Assembly (NCBI RefSeq): GCF_014779555.2
Contig: NZ_CP094357.1
Coordinates: 4,216,001 to 4,280,000 of the forward strand
DNA length: 64,000 bases
Direction of reading: 5' to 3'
Origin: Lysobacter capsici
Lineage (GTDB): Bacteria; Pseudomonadota; Gammaproteobacteria; Xanthomonadales; Xanthomonadaceae
Shown: positions 34,723 to 43,493 of the stretch, in pieces
Layout: every line of letters starts with the position of its first letter
How positions within the stretch are numbered: the first letter of the stretch is position 1
Program-made: the position numbers and the translations under genes
Notes under the pieces: generated by a model
The model's input: the letters and a program-made list of their open reading frames with translations, nothing else
Told to the model about the DNA's origin: nothing
Database searches by the model: none

Positions 34723-35630
34723 ATCGTAAACGCAGCCCATCCGACGACGCCTCCGCCTCCGGCGGCGATCTGTTCGCCTCACCCGCGGCCGCGCCGGCCG
34801 ATCCGCTCGCCGGCAACACCGGGGTCAAGCCCATCGACGGCATCCGCAGCGGCATCGGCGGCTGGACCTTCGTGCCGTGGCGCAGCAATTTCTATCCCGA
34901 CAAGCTGGTGCAGCGGCGCGAGCTGGAATACGCCAGCCGTCAGCTCAGCAGCATCGAGATCAACGGCACCTTCTACAGCGCGCAGAAACCGGCGACCTAC
35001 GCAAAGTGGGCGGCGGAGACGCCGGAGCACTTCGTGTTCTCGCTCAAGGCGCCCGGCCGCATCACCCAGGGCGGTGCGCTGGCCAAGGCGGCCTCGGGCG
35101 CGAAAGCCTTCATCGAAGGCGGCCTGGCCGAATTCGGCGACCGGCTCGGGCCGATCCTGTGGCAGCTCGCGCCCAGCCGCGTCTTCGATCGCGACGATCT
35201 GGCCGCGTTCCTCGACGCACTGCCGCGCACGCTCGAGGGCCACCCGCTCAAGCACGTGCTGGAAGTACGCCACCCCGGTTTCCTGCAAGCCGACTACCTG
35301 GCGCTGGCGCGCGAGCGGCGCATCGCCACGGTGTTCACCGATTCCGATCAATACCCCTCCTTGGCCGATATCACCGGCGATTTCGTCTACGCCCGGCTGA
35401 TGGGTTCGCGCGCGGCGATACCGACCGGTTATCCCGACGACGAGCTCGATGCCTGGGCGCGACGCGCGCAGGCCTGGGCGCGCGGCGAGGACAACCCGGA
35501 TTTGCCGCATGTCGGCGCGCCGCTCGCCGCCGGACCGGCGCGCGAGGTGTTCGTGTATTTCATCAGCGCGGCGAAGGAGCGTAATCCGGCGGCGGCGATG
35601 CGGTTGTTGGAGAAGTTGGGCGCGCGGTGA
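34719..35630 (+). CDS. DUF72-family protein (YecE-like)
   Basis: 303 aa. After a Ser/Ala-rich N-terminus of about 45 residues, the DUF72 barrel begins IRSGIGGWTFVPWRSNFYPDKLVQRRELEYASRQLSSIEINGTFYS, then FVFSLKAPGRITQ, LGPILWQLAPSR, HVLEVRHPGF and FVYARLMGSRA. The family has a TIM-barrel fold and unknown biochemical role. It is coupled to the VOC gene by a four-base overlap. Confidence 0.88.
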   Translation: MNRKRSPSDDASASGGDLFASPAAAPADPLAGNTGVKPIDGIRSGIGGWTFVPWRSNFYPDKLVQRRELEYASRQLSSIEINGTFYSAQKPATYAKWAAETPEHFVFSLKAPGRITQGGALAKAASGAKAFIEGGLAEFGDRLGPILWQLAPSRVFDRDDLAAFLDALPRTLEGHPLKHVLEVRHPGFLQADYLALARERRIATVFTDSDQYPSLADITGDFVYARLMGSRAAIPTGYPDDELDAWARRAQAWARGEDNPDLPHVGAPLAAGPAREVFVYFISAAKERNPAAAMRLLEKLGAR

Positions 35631-35973
35631 TGGGTTGGTGTTGTTGATGTTGGTAGCTGCCGGCCGTATCTGGTTTGCCGGTGCCGATCGTGTCGTCCGG
35701 CGTATGGATGCGCCGTAATCGCAGTGTCGCGGTCGCGGCTTGCGCCGCTCCTACAGTCGGCCTACGTGCCCGCGATGCGACCGGACCCGATGCGATCGCG
35801 CGCCGCGAACCTTTCCACCCTCGCCACTCGCGCCGTTGCTACATCCGCCCCCTGTAGGAGCGGCGCAAGCCGCGACCGCGCCAACGCAAGCTCCGGCGCC
35901 GCCATCCACCGCCCTCCACTCACCACCCGCCCACCGTCATCGACCACCACACCGAATTCCAACGAGTCCCGCC
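35631..35973. other. intergenic region with an inverted repeat pair
   Basis: About 340 bp. Contains the repeat pair at 35727-35880 and the probable promoter of the aldo/keto reductase. No gene seen. Confidence 0.5.
35727..35880. repeat. GTAGGAGCGGCGCAAGCC-type inverted repeat pair
   Basis: Opposed arms at 35727-35757 and 35852-35880. Confidence 0.88.
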
Positions 35974-36966
35974 ATGACCACTCGTCGCGATTTCCTCAGC
36001 ACCGCCTCGCTCGCCGCCACCGGTTTCGCGCTCGCGCCCTTGGCGGCCTGCAGCCAGGAGTCTCCGCCAGCCGCGACCACCACCGCCGCGGCGAGCGCAA
36101 CCGCCGCGGCGAGCGCAACCGCCGAAACCCCGTTCGTCGGCCCGCTGCTCAAGCGCAAGATCCCGAGCACCGGCGAATCGATCCCGGTGATCGGCATGGG
36201 CACCTCGGGCAGTTTCGAAGTCGGCCGCGACGAGGCCGCGCGCGCGCCGCTGCGCGAAGTGCTCAAGCGCTTTGTCGACGCCGGCGCCAGCGTCATCGAC
36301 ACCGCGCCGACCTATTCCAGCGCCGAAGATGCGCTGGGCGACCTGGTGGCCGAAGCCAGGCTGCGCGATCGATTGTTTCTGGCGACCAAGCTGTCGGGCG
36401 TCAGCGGCATCGAGGAGGGGCGGCAGCAATTCGGCGAATCGCTGCGTCAGCTGCGCACCGATCGCATCGACCTGTTGCAGGTGCACAACCTGCGCGACAC
36501 CCGCGTCCAGTTCGCGCTCGCGCGCGAGCTCAAGCAGCAGGGCAAGGTGCGATTGGTCGGCCTGACCCACTACCGCGACGAAGCGCATGCCGAACTGGCC
36601 GATGAGATGCGCGCGCTCAAGCCCGACTTCGTGCAGATCAACTATTCGGTGGTGTCGCGCGGGGCGGAGCGGACGATTTTCCCGCTGGCGCGCGAGCTCG
36701 GCATCGCGGTGATGGTCAATCGCGCGTTCGAGGACGGGCGCCTGTTCGCCCAGGTCAAAGGCAAGCCGCTGCCGGCCTGGGCGAGCGAGGTCGGCGCGGA
36801 TTCGTGGGCGCAGTTGTTCTTGAAATTCGTGCTTAGCGAAACGGCGGTGACGGTGGTGATACCGGCGACGTCGAAACCGCGCAACCAGACCGACAATCTG
36901 AAGGCCGGGGTTGGGGCGATGCTGGATGCTAAGCAGCGCGAGGCGTTGGTGGTAGCGGTGGGGTGA
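35974..36966 (+). CDS. Tat-exported aldo/keto reductase
   Basis: 330 aa from the ATG at 35974. The twin-arginine signal is TTRRDFLSTASLAATGFALAP, ending in LAACSQ, which may also be a lipobox. A low-complexity Ala/Thr linker follows, encoded by two copies of an 18-bp repeat (36082-36117). The aldo/keto reductase barrel shows VIDTAPTYSSAEDALG (Asp and Tyr), LFLATKL (Lys), LLQVHNLRDT (His) and VVIPATSKPRNQTDNL (NADP site). Tat export suggests it folds with cofactor before export, so the substrate is periplasmic. Confidence 0.87.
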   Translation: MTTRRDFLSTASLAATGFALAPLAACSQESPPAATTTAAASATAAASATAETPFVGPLLKRKIPSTGESIPVIGMGTSGSFEVGRDEAARAPLREVLKRFVDAGASVIDTAPTYSSAEDALGDLVAEARLRDRLFLATKLSGVSGIEEGRQQFGESLRQLRTDRIDLLQVHNLRDTRVQFALARELKQQGKVRLVGLTHYRDEAHAELADEMRALKPDFVQINYSVVSRGAERTIFPLARELGIAVMVNRAFEDGRLFAQVKGKPLPAWASEVGADSWAQLFLKFVLSETAVTVVIPATSKPRNQTDNLKAGVGAMLDAKQREALVVAVG

Positions 36967-37350
36967 GCGGCTACGCAACTTTCCTGCCGTCACTCCCGCG
37001 AAGGCGGACTCCGTTTTACTTCGGCGCAGCCGAACATCCAGGGTCTTTCGTGCAAGAACGCTTTAAGTCACTGGATTCCCGCGTTCGCGGGAATGACGTT
37101 CTGGAAGGATGACGCTGAAGCCTCTGGATCCCCGCCTCCGCGGGGATGACGTTCTTGCAGGATGGCGCTGAAGTCTGTGGCCTTCGTCTTCGCGAGGATG
37201 GCGGCTTGCAAGGGAACGACGATAGGTAGCCGCAAATACAAACGCGTCTACCCATCGCTCTTTCCGCAAAATCGGTTCGCCTGGATCGATCTACTGCCTA
37301 CTGCATCGATTACTTCAGCTCATCAAACCAACCTGCAACCCGGCAACCCA
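36967..37350. other. intergenic region rich in CCGCGTTCGCGGG-type repeats
   Basis: About 380 bp between convergent genes. Between 36990 and 37175 it carries several diverged copies of the repeat with GATCCCCGCCTCCGCGGGGATGAC-like hairpin cores and ATCCAG spacers. No gene seen; minus-strand ORFs here are made of repeat sequence. Confidence 0.7.
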
Positions 37351-38001
37351 TCAATAAGCCACCGTAAACCGCTTACGCGAATGCGCCGGCTGTTCCAGCT
37401 CATCGATCATCGCCACCGCATAGTCCTGCACCGAGATGTTGCTCTCGCCCTGCGCGTCGACCAGCAGCTGATCGCCGCCGATGCGGTAACGGCCGGTGCG
37501 CTCGCCCGGCACCAGGTGCGCGGCCGGCGACAGGAAGGTCCAGTCCAGGGTCTGCTCCTCGCGCAAGGTGTTCAGCACGCTGCGCATCGCCTCGGCGCCG
37601 TCGCGGTATTCGGCCGGGAAACCGGGCTGATCGAGCACCTGCCGGCCCGGCGCGATTTCCAGGCTGCCGGCGCCGCCGACCACGAGCAGGCGCGGCGCGC
37701 CGGCCTGCTTCAGGCCCGCGATGATCTGGGCGTAACCGGCGACGGTCTCGGCGCCGAGGTTCGGGTTCTTCCAGCCGCCGGCGTTGAACGAGGCGATCAC
37801 CGCGTCGCTGCCGCGCACCAAGGCCGCGACGTCAGCCGCATCGCCGCCGTCGATGGTCGCCGCCTTCGCGCTCAGGCCGTCGTGGGCCGGCAAACCGGCG
37901 GTGTCGCGGGCAATGGCGGTGACGCGGTGGCCGCGCTGCAGCGCTTCCTGGAGCAGGGCGCGGCCGACGTAACCGGTGGCGCCGATCAGAACGATGTTCA
38001 T
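37351..38001 (-). CDS. NmrA-like atypical SDR, NAD(P)H-binding protein
   Basis: 216 aa. MNIVLIGATGYVGRALLQEAL carries the GxxGxxG nucleotide-binding loop (residues 7-13), and the ARD at the end of beta-2 suggests NADP. DAVIASFNAGG, RLLVVGGAGSLE and DWTFLSPAAHL follow the YwnB/NmrA-like pattern, without the classical YxxxK. AGGAG precedes the ATG. It may be a redox sensor or a reductase. Divergent from the LysR gene that probably regulates it. Confidence 0.85.
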   Translation of the reverse strand: MNIVLIGATGYVGRALLQEALQRGHRVTAIARDTAGLPAHDGLSAKAATIDGGDAADVAALVRGSDAVIASFNAGGWKNPNLGAETVAGYAQIIAGLKQAGAPRLLVVGGAGSLEIAPGRQVLDQPGFPAEYRDGAEAMRSVLNTLREEQTLDWTFLSPAAHLVPGERTGRYRIGGDQLLVDAQGESNISVQDYAVAMIDELEQPAHSRKRFTVAY

Positions 38002-38084
38002 GGGGAACTCCTGAGGTGGGTTGGACGGGATATAGTCTGCTCGCTAACAAGCCAGCCGATAATCCGGCCCTGGACGCTATCACC

Positions 38085-38984
38085 ATGAAGCTGGACTTCA
38101 CGATAGACCGCCTCAAGCGCATGGCCCTGTTCGCCCGGGTGGTCGAGCTGGGCTCGATGAGCGCGGCCGCGCGCGAGCTCGACATGACCCCGTCCGCGGT
38201 CAGCCAGCAGCTGCGCCAGCTGGAGGCCGAGACCGGCGTGGTGCTGCTGCACCGCTCCACCCGCAAGCTCACCACCACCGAAATCGGTCAGGCCTATTAC
38301 GAGGACTGCGCGGCGATGCTGCACGCCGCGCGCAATGCCGACGGCCGCCTGGGCGATCTGCGCGACGAGCCGCGCGGCGAGTTGCGCATCGCCGTGCCGG
38401 TCGGATTCGCCTCGCATCTGGCGCCGGCGCTGGCGCCGTTGCTGCGCGCCTACCCGGCGCTGGCGCTGCGGGTGTTCGCCGACGACCGCCAAATCGACCT
38501 GATCGCCGAACGCATCGATCTGGCGATCCGGGTGGGACGGCTGGCCGATTCGAACCTGATCGCGCGGCGCATGGCCGAATGGCGGCACCTGCTGGTGGCC
38601 GCGCCCGAGTACGCGCGCGAACACGGCCTGCCGCGGATGCCGGTGGAACTCGCGCAGCATCCGATGCTGATCCTGAGCGTGATGAACCAGCCCGAATACG
38701 TCGACATGCATCGCGACGGCGAGCCCGCGCGGCGGGTGCGGGTCGGCGGACGCATCGTCAGCAACAGTTCGCGCACCTTGATGGAGATGATGCTGCAGGG
38801 CCTGGGCATCGTGCGCTTGCCCGAACCCGATGCGGCGCCGCTGCTGGCCGACGGCCGCGCGGTGCGGGTGCTGCCGGAGTGGTCGATGCCGCCGCTGGGC
38901 GTGTTCGCGGTGACCGCGCAGCGCGATGCGCAGCCGGCGAAGGTGCGCATGGCGATCGCGGCGCTGCAGGCGTATTTGCGGTAG
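38085..38984 (+). CDS. LysR-family regulator
   Basis: 299 aa from the ATG at 38085. HTH: RLKRMALFARVVELGSMSAAARELDMTPSAVSQQLRQLEAETGVVLLHRSTRKL. The effector domain begins GELRIAVPVGFASHLAPALAPLLRAYP. The gene is divergent from the NmrA-like gene across an 83-bp spacer containing TATAGT at 38031-38036, the classic LysR target arrangement. An upstream start at 38016 would place codons inside that promoter region, so it was not used. Confidence 0.88.
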   Translation: MKLDFTIDRLKRMALFARVVELGSMSAAARELDMTPSAVSQQLRQLEAETGVVLLHRSTRKLTTTEIGQAYYEDCAAMLHAARNADGRLGDLRDEPRGELRIAVPVGFASHLAPALAPLLRAYPALALRVFADDRQIDLIAERIDLAIRVGRLADSNLIARRMAEWRHLLVAAPEYAREHGLPRMPVELAQHPMLILSVMNQPEYVDMHRDGEPARRVRVGGRIVSNSSRTLMEMMLQGLGIVRLPEPDAAPLLADGRAVRVLPEWSMPPLGVFAVTAQRDAQPAKVRMAIAALQAYLR

Positions 38985-39038
38985 CGATGATTCGGGGCGA
39001 GTGATTGCCGCGATCTGAGCGGACAGCGCCGGAGCTTC

Positions 39039-39058
39039 AGCCCCGACGCTTTTCGATC
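39039..39058. repeat. short dispersed repeat AGCCCCGACGCTTTTCGATC
   Basis: A 19-nt part of it recurs exactly at 60028-60046, each next to a CAGCGCCGG string. It is another small intergenic repeat family of this genome. Confidence 0.7.
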
Positions 39059-39079
39059 AGCAATGGTTGGACCTTCGGC

Positions 39080-39994
39080 TCAGCCAACCGACGCAACAGC
39101 ACCGGCGACCTTCGCCAAGGCCCGCACCGGAAACGTCCCCATCCCCTTCACCTTCGGCGGCACCGCGCTGAAGCTGAAACCGCTATCGGGCAACGCCCCC
39201 AGGTTGCGCAGGTGTTCGACGATCAAGATCCCCGCGCCGAGCAAGGTCGAATGCACCGGCCGCGATTTGCCGCGGGTGTCGTCGATGTTGACCGAGTCGA
39301 TCCCGACCAGCTTGACCCCGCAGTCGCGCAGCCACCGCGCGGCCGCTTCGGTCAGGAACGGATGGTCGACGCCATAGGCCGGCGTGGCGAAATGCACGTC
39401 CCAGCCGGTATGCACCAGCACCGCTCGGCCGCGCAGTTCCAGGTCGCGGAAATGACTGTCGTCGATGGCCCGCACCGACGCCGGCACGCGCACCACGATC
39501 GCATCCAGGTCCGCGCAATCTTCCGGCCCGATCTGCGACAAGTCCTTGCCGTCCTCGTAACGATGCGAAGGACAATCGATGTAGGTGCCGGTGTTGGCGA
39601 CCATGTCGATGCGTCCGATCTGGAACTGGGTGCCTTCCTCGTACAGCTCGCGCGAACGCTCGCGGCTGAGGTAGTCGCAGATATGCGCGGCCGGCATGCC
39701 CGGGTAGGTCACCAGGCCGTCTTCGATGGCGTGGCTCAGATCGATGTAGCGGATCTCGCCGCTTTCGATCGCGCCGGCCGTGCGCTTGTGCGCCTCGACC
39801 AGGATGGTCTTGTTGAGGATGCGCGCGGGGCCGACCATCAGCAGGCGCAGATCGCGCACGATGTAATCGATCAACTCGGCATCGCCGATGTCGTCGCCGT
39901 CGATATCGAGGCGGAAGCCCTGGCCTTGCAGGCCGCCGCCGTTGCTGAACTCGATTTCGAAATCGAATTGGACGCGGTGTTGGGTGGGGGACAA
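39080..39994 (-). CDS. cyclase-family protein (kynurenine formamidase-like)
   Basis: 304 aa. TTG start with GGAG six bases upstream. An N-terminal extension of about 75 residues (FDFEIEFSNGGGLQGQGFRLDIDGDD) precedes the cyclase domain: IRYIDLSHAIEDGLVTYPGMP, TGTYIDCPSHRYEDGKDLSQI, which carries the metal-binding DxPxHxxxxG pattern, and HTGWDVHF. Such proteins hydrolyse N-formylkynurenine or related amides. No other tryptophan catabolism gene is nearby, so the substrate is open. The N-terminal extension is unusual. Confidence 0.83.
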   Translation of the reverse strand: MSPTQHRVQFDFEIEFSNGGGLQGQGFRLDIDGDDIGDAELIDYIVRDLRLLMVGPARILNKTILVEAHKRTAGAIESGEIRYIDLSHAIEDGLVTYPGMPAAHICDYLSRERSRELYEEGTQFQIGRIDMVANTGTYIDCPSHRYEDGKDLSQIGPEDCADLDAIVVRVPASVRAIDDSHFRDLELRGRAVLVHTGWDVHFATPAYGVDHPFLTEAAARWLRDCGVKLVGIDSVNIDDTRGKSRPVHSTLLGAGILIVEHLRNLGALPDSGFSFSAVPPKVKGMGTFPVRALAKVAGAVASVG

Positions 39995-40052
39995 GGGATT
40001 CTCCGAAAGACGATTACGATGACGGGCGCCATGAGTCGCCGCGCTATTGGCT

Positions 40053-40162
40053 CGTCATCCCCGCGAACGCGGGGATCCAGTGACTTTGACGTAACCCGCA
40101 CGAAAGTCGCTGGATGTTCGGCTACGCCGAAGTAAAGCAGAGCCCGCGTTCGCGGGAATGAC
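40053..40162. repeat. CCGCGAACGCGGGG-type repeat pair
   Basis: TCATCCCCGCGAACGCGGGG near 40053 and a facing CCCGCGTTCGCGGGAATGACG near 40143-40163, with a middle segment (GGATGTTCGGCTACGCCGAA) shared with the copies at 37.0 and 42.5 kb. Confidence 0.8.
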
Positions 40163-40258
40163 GACTGATGATTGGCAGGCTTGCGGCGTGTCTTACTTGG
40201 ATTCGAATCTCACTCTCTCCGCCATCATGCATACGCACTGATGCGAAAATGGGCCATC

Positions 40259-41188
40259 CTACTTCGCCGCCCGCTGACTCAACGCCACGCTGCCCAGAAT
40301 CAACGCAGCCGCCACCAGCATGGTCAGCGTCAGCGGTTCGCCCAGCAGCATCCAGCCCCAGGCCACGCCGAACAACGGCACCAGGTACGTCACCGCGACC
40401 GCGCGGCCCGCGCCGATGCGCTGGATCAAGCGGTAGTACATGACGAAGGCGATGCCGGTGCAGAGCACGCCGAGCATCGAAGCGGAGAACCACGACTTGG
40501 CCGGGATCGCATGATCGGGCCAGTAGGCGATCGCGAACGGCAGCATCAGCAAGGCCGACGTGCCCAGGGTCGCCGCCGCGACCGCCGCGGCCGGCAGGCC
40601 GGTCAGCTGGCGGCGCACCAGGTTGGCGCCGATGCCGTACAGGAACGCCGCGGTGCAGCCGGCCGCGACCGCCCAGCCGATGCTCGCGCCGGCGGTCTTG
40701 CCGCTGGCCAGCACGACCACGCCGGCGAACCCGGCCAACAGCGCGATCGCGCGCTGGGTGCCGATCTTCTCGCCGAAGAACAGGAACCCGACCAGGGCGG
40801 TGAACAGCACCGCCATCGAATTGGTGATCGCGCCGATCCCGGCCGGCGCGCGCTGCGCGGCCCAGGCGAACAGGATGAAGGGGATCGCCGAATTGATCAG
40901 GCCGATCATCGCCAGCTTGGCCCAGATCGCGCCCTTGAACGAGGCCCGCGCCTTCCACAGGAACGGCAGCAAGATCAACGCGCCCAGGCCCAGGCGCATT
41001 TCCACCAGCGGCACCGCGCCGAAATCTTTCGCCGCCACCCGCATGAACAGGAACGACGAACCCCAGATCGCGCCGAGGATGGTCAGCTCCAGCGGCGTGC
41101 GCCAGCTCTGCACGGTCGCGGCTTCATGGGTCGGCGCGGCGGCGGGCGGCGTATCGGTGGGCAGGCGGAGGGTTGGAGACGTGCTCAT
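40259..41188 (-). CDS. DMT-superfamily (EamA) transporter
   Basis: 309 aa from the ATG at 41188, with GAGG upstream. Ten transmembrane helices in two EamA repeats: ELTILGAIWGSSFLFMRVAAKDFGAVPLVEMRLGLGAL in the first and AAGCTAAFLYGIGANLVRRQL in the second, ending LVAAALILGSVALSQR. It probably exports a small metabolite or amino acid. Divergent from a GcvA-like LysR gene that may control it. Confidence 0.88.
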   Translation of the reverse strand: MSTSPTLRLPTDTPPAAAPTHEAATVQSWRTPLELTILGAIWGSSFLFMRVAAKDFGAVPLVEMRLGLGALILLPFLWKARASFKGAIWAKLAMIGLINSAIPFILFAWAAQRAPAGIGAITNSMAVLFTALVGFLFFGEKIGTQRAIALLAGFAGVVVLASGKTAGASIGWAVAAGCTAAFLYGIGANLVRRQLTGLPAAAVAAATLGTSALLMLPFAIAYWPDHAIPAKSWFSASMLGVLCTGIAFVMYYRLIQRIGAGRAVAVTYLVPLFGVAWGWMLLGEPLTLTMLVAAALILGSVALSQRAAK

Positions 41189-41574
41189 GGTGGACCTCGC
41201 AAAGCGACTAAGACGATACCGGGCGTGGGGGCGCCGGCTTGCGAATCTGGTTACAGCTTGAAGCGACCGGCGCGGCGGCGATATCCGAATTCCCAACGCC
41301 GGCATCGCGTCGCGTCGCGACGTTCGGGGAGCGCGAACTGCTTCCGGTTCGCGTCCTTGCCACTCACCCCGCGGACACTCGCGAGCAACGCTCGAATACA
41401 CCGAAAACCTGACGTCGACAGCGCGCCTGTTCCGCAACTTGCCGATCCCGCCGCGGCCCCGGATCCGGCCCTGACGACAATCTGGCTTTTCCCTGAGGCC
41501 TATTCTGACTGGCCGTCAAAGTCATGCAAGCGCATACTTTCGAACCCAGCCACAAATATTACTCAAGGCTCGAT
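41189..41574. other. divergent intergenic region between DMT and LysR genes
   Basis: About 385 bp holding the promoters of both genes. I see no gene, repeat or clear operator in it. Confidence 0.45.
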
Positions 41575-42459
41575 ATGGCGCTCAGAGCGGACTGGCTGCC
41601 GGCCCTGGCGGCGTTCGAAGCGGCGGCGCGGCATCAGAATTTCGCCCACGCCGCCGAGGAGCTGCACCTGACCGCCAGCGCGGTCAGCCACCACGTGCGC
41701 AAGCTCGAAAGCCGGCTCGGCCTGAGCCTGTTCCAGCGCCACGCGCGCGGGGTCGCGCTGACCGACCAGGGCCGCCAGCTCGCCGATGCCGCCGGCACCG
41801 CGCTGGCCGACATGGACGGCGTGCTGCGCAGCCTGCGACTGGCGCGCGAGGAGCGCGACCGGGTCCGCATCACCACCCTGCACTCGCTGGCCTACACCTG
41901 GCTGCTGCCGCGCCTGGGCGGGTTCACCCGCGCCCATCCGCACATCCAGTTGCGGGTCGACACCGAGATCGCGCTGACCCGTTTCGACGACAGCGGCCCG
42001 GACCTCGGCGTACGCCACGGCGCGGGACATTGGCCGGGGCTGACCGCGCATCACTTGATGGACGACGCCTTGTTCCCGGTCGCCTCGCCGGCGTTTCCCG
42101 GCATCGATCAGGTCACCGAGCCGGCGCAGATCGCCGAACTGCCGCTGATCGCCGATCAGGCGCGGCAAGGCTGGCACGACTGGTTCCGCACCGCCGACGT
42201 GCACGGACGCAAGCTCGAGGAGCGCTACATCTTCAGCAACACCACCGACGCGATGATGGCGGCCGCGCAAGGCATCGGCGTGGCGCTGGCGCGCGAGCAG
42301 ATCGTGGTGCCGTACCTGCGCTCGGGCCAGCTGATCCGTCTGCCCGGCCCGGCGATGCCGGCGCGCTGGGGCTATTACGCGATCTATCCCTCGCACCGTC
42401 GGCTGCGGCCGGCGGCGCAGGCGTTTCTGGATTGGTTGCTGGCGGTGGACAAGCGCTGA
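41575..42459 (+). CDS. LysR-family regulator (GcvA-like)
   Basis: 294 aa from the ATG at 41575 with AAGG upstream. HTH: DWLPALAAFEAAARHQNFAHAAEELHLTASAVSHHVRKLESRLGLSLFQRH, the GcvA/AmpR-type signature. The effector domain runs from about residue 90 (VRITTLHSLAYTWLLPRL). Likely regulates the divergent exporter; ligand unknown. Confidence 0.88.
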   Translation: MALRADWLPALAAFEAAARHQNFAHAAEELHLTASAVSHHVRKLESRLGLSLFQRHARGVALTDQGRQLADAAGTALADMDGVLRSLRLAREERDRVRITTLHSLAYTWLLPRLGGFTRAHPHIQLRVDTEIALTRFDDSGPDLGVRHGAGHWPGLTAHHLMDDALFPVASPAFPGIDQVTEPAQIAELPLIADQARQGWHDWFRTADVHGRKLEERYIFSNTTDAMMAAAQGIGVALAREQIVVPYLRSGQLIRLPGPAMPARWGYYAIYPSHRRLRPAAQAFLDWLLAVDKR

Positions 42460-42876
42460 GATTGCGTCGGCAACCGCGTCGTCGATAGCCGCGGGTTGCT
42501 GGACGAGTGTTTCTGCTTGTCATCCACGCGAAGGCGAGCGCTCGCCTACTTCGCCGCAGTCGAACATCCAGCGACTTCGAATCAAGACCATCGCCCAAGC
42601 GACATTCGCCGATCCACCTCACCGCCTGCCGTCATTGCCGCGAAGGCGGGTATCCGGGGCTCCACCGAGGCATGACTCTGAAGCCTCTGGATCCCCGCCT
42701 TCGCGGGGATGACGAGCAAAGCAGAAGCCTCGATTTGAGCGTCGTCGCGAATCTCTCCCGGCGTCATCCCCGCGAAGGCGGGCATCCGGGGCTTCACCGA
42801 GGCATGGCGCTGAAGTCTCTGGATCCCCGCCTTCGCGGGGATGACGGCTAAAAGCAAACAGCGCGAAAGAAACCCG
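42460..42876. other. intergenic region with tandem CCGCGAAGGCGGG repeats
   Basis: About 415 bp filled by repeat sequence. Two copies of an approximately 85-bp composite (GATCCCCGCCTTCGCGGGGA hairpin, with a GGGCTTCACCGAGGCATG spacer) lie at about 42629-42715 and 42763-42847. No gene. Confidence 0.75.
42629..42847. repeat. two tandem copies of a composite hairpin repeat
   Basis: Each copy has an inward-facing pair of CCCGCCTTCGCGGGG-type arms around a shared spacer. The two are about 134 bp apart start to start. Confidence 0.8.
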
Positions 42877-43446
42877 TCATCGGCGCTTGGCGTCGGGCTT
42901 CGTGGGCTTTGTTGTTGCGGACCTGGCTTTCTTGGGCCTGGATTTTTCGAGTCTGGCTTTCCCGGGCTTGGCGTTCTCGGACTTGCCTTTCGCAAGATTG
43001 GCTTTCGCGACGCCAGACTTGCCTGCTGCGACGCTCGCCGACTTGGCTGACGCAGACTTCGCTTTCGCCGGCCGGGTTTTGACCGGCCCGGCTTTACGTG
43101 CCCCGACCTTCGACGCCGCCGCATTCGCCTTACGCAATGCCGCCTCGTAAGCCAGCACCAGCCACGGCCTCATATCCTGCGGCGACTCCATCGCCGCCTC
43201 CGGCACCGACCAGTAACTGGTCGGCACCGTCTCGCCGCGCCGTGTGTACAGGAAAGGTCCGCTGTCGGCCGCGCGGAAACGTTCGCGGCTCTGATCGTCG
43301 ACCTTCAGATACAGCACCTCATCGGAGATCAATCCGATCATCACGCCATCGTGGTAGATGCCGTAACCGCCGAACATCCGGCGCGCGCTGAGCGCGCCGA
43401 AGTCCGCGGCCACGTCCTGCAGGTGGGCGATAAGATCGGCGCTCAT
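42877..43446 (-). CDS. TfoX N-terminal domain protein with Lys/Ala-rich tail
   Basis: 189 aa. Residues about 1-105 are a TfoX/Sxy N-terminal domain: LSARRMFGGYGIYHDGVMIGLISDEVLYLKVDD, FLYTRRGETVPTSYWSVPEAA. The C-terminal TfoX helical domain is absent. Instead there are about 80 residues rich in Lys, Ala, Ser and Pro with repeated KSAS, AKSG and KPGK units, like a histone-H1 or AlgP tail. The tail probably binds DNA or RNA non-specifically. Whether it affects competence is unknown. Confidence 0.83.
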   Translation of the reverse strand: MSADLIAHLQDVAADFGALSARRMFGGYGIYHDGVMIGLISDEVLYLKVDDQSRERFRAADSGPFLYTRRGETVPTSYWSVPEAAMESPQDMRPWLVLAYEAALRKANAAASKVGARKAGPVKTRPAKAKSASAKSASVAAGKSGVAKANLAKGKSENAKPGKARLEKSRPKKARSATTKPTKPDAKRR

Positions 43447-43493
43447 GGCCTGGATCTTATCGCCGTTGTCGCCGCCGCGTCAGCGCCGCGCGA

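Noticed and set aside
42460-42876. Short ORF across the repeat-rich gap (about 42507-42851)
   Set aside because: Its protein is made of repeat sequence (HPREGGHPGLHRG and similar) and lacks a start site.
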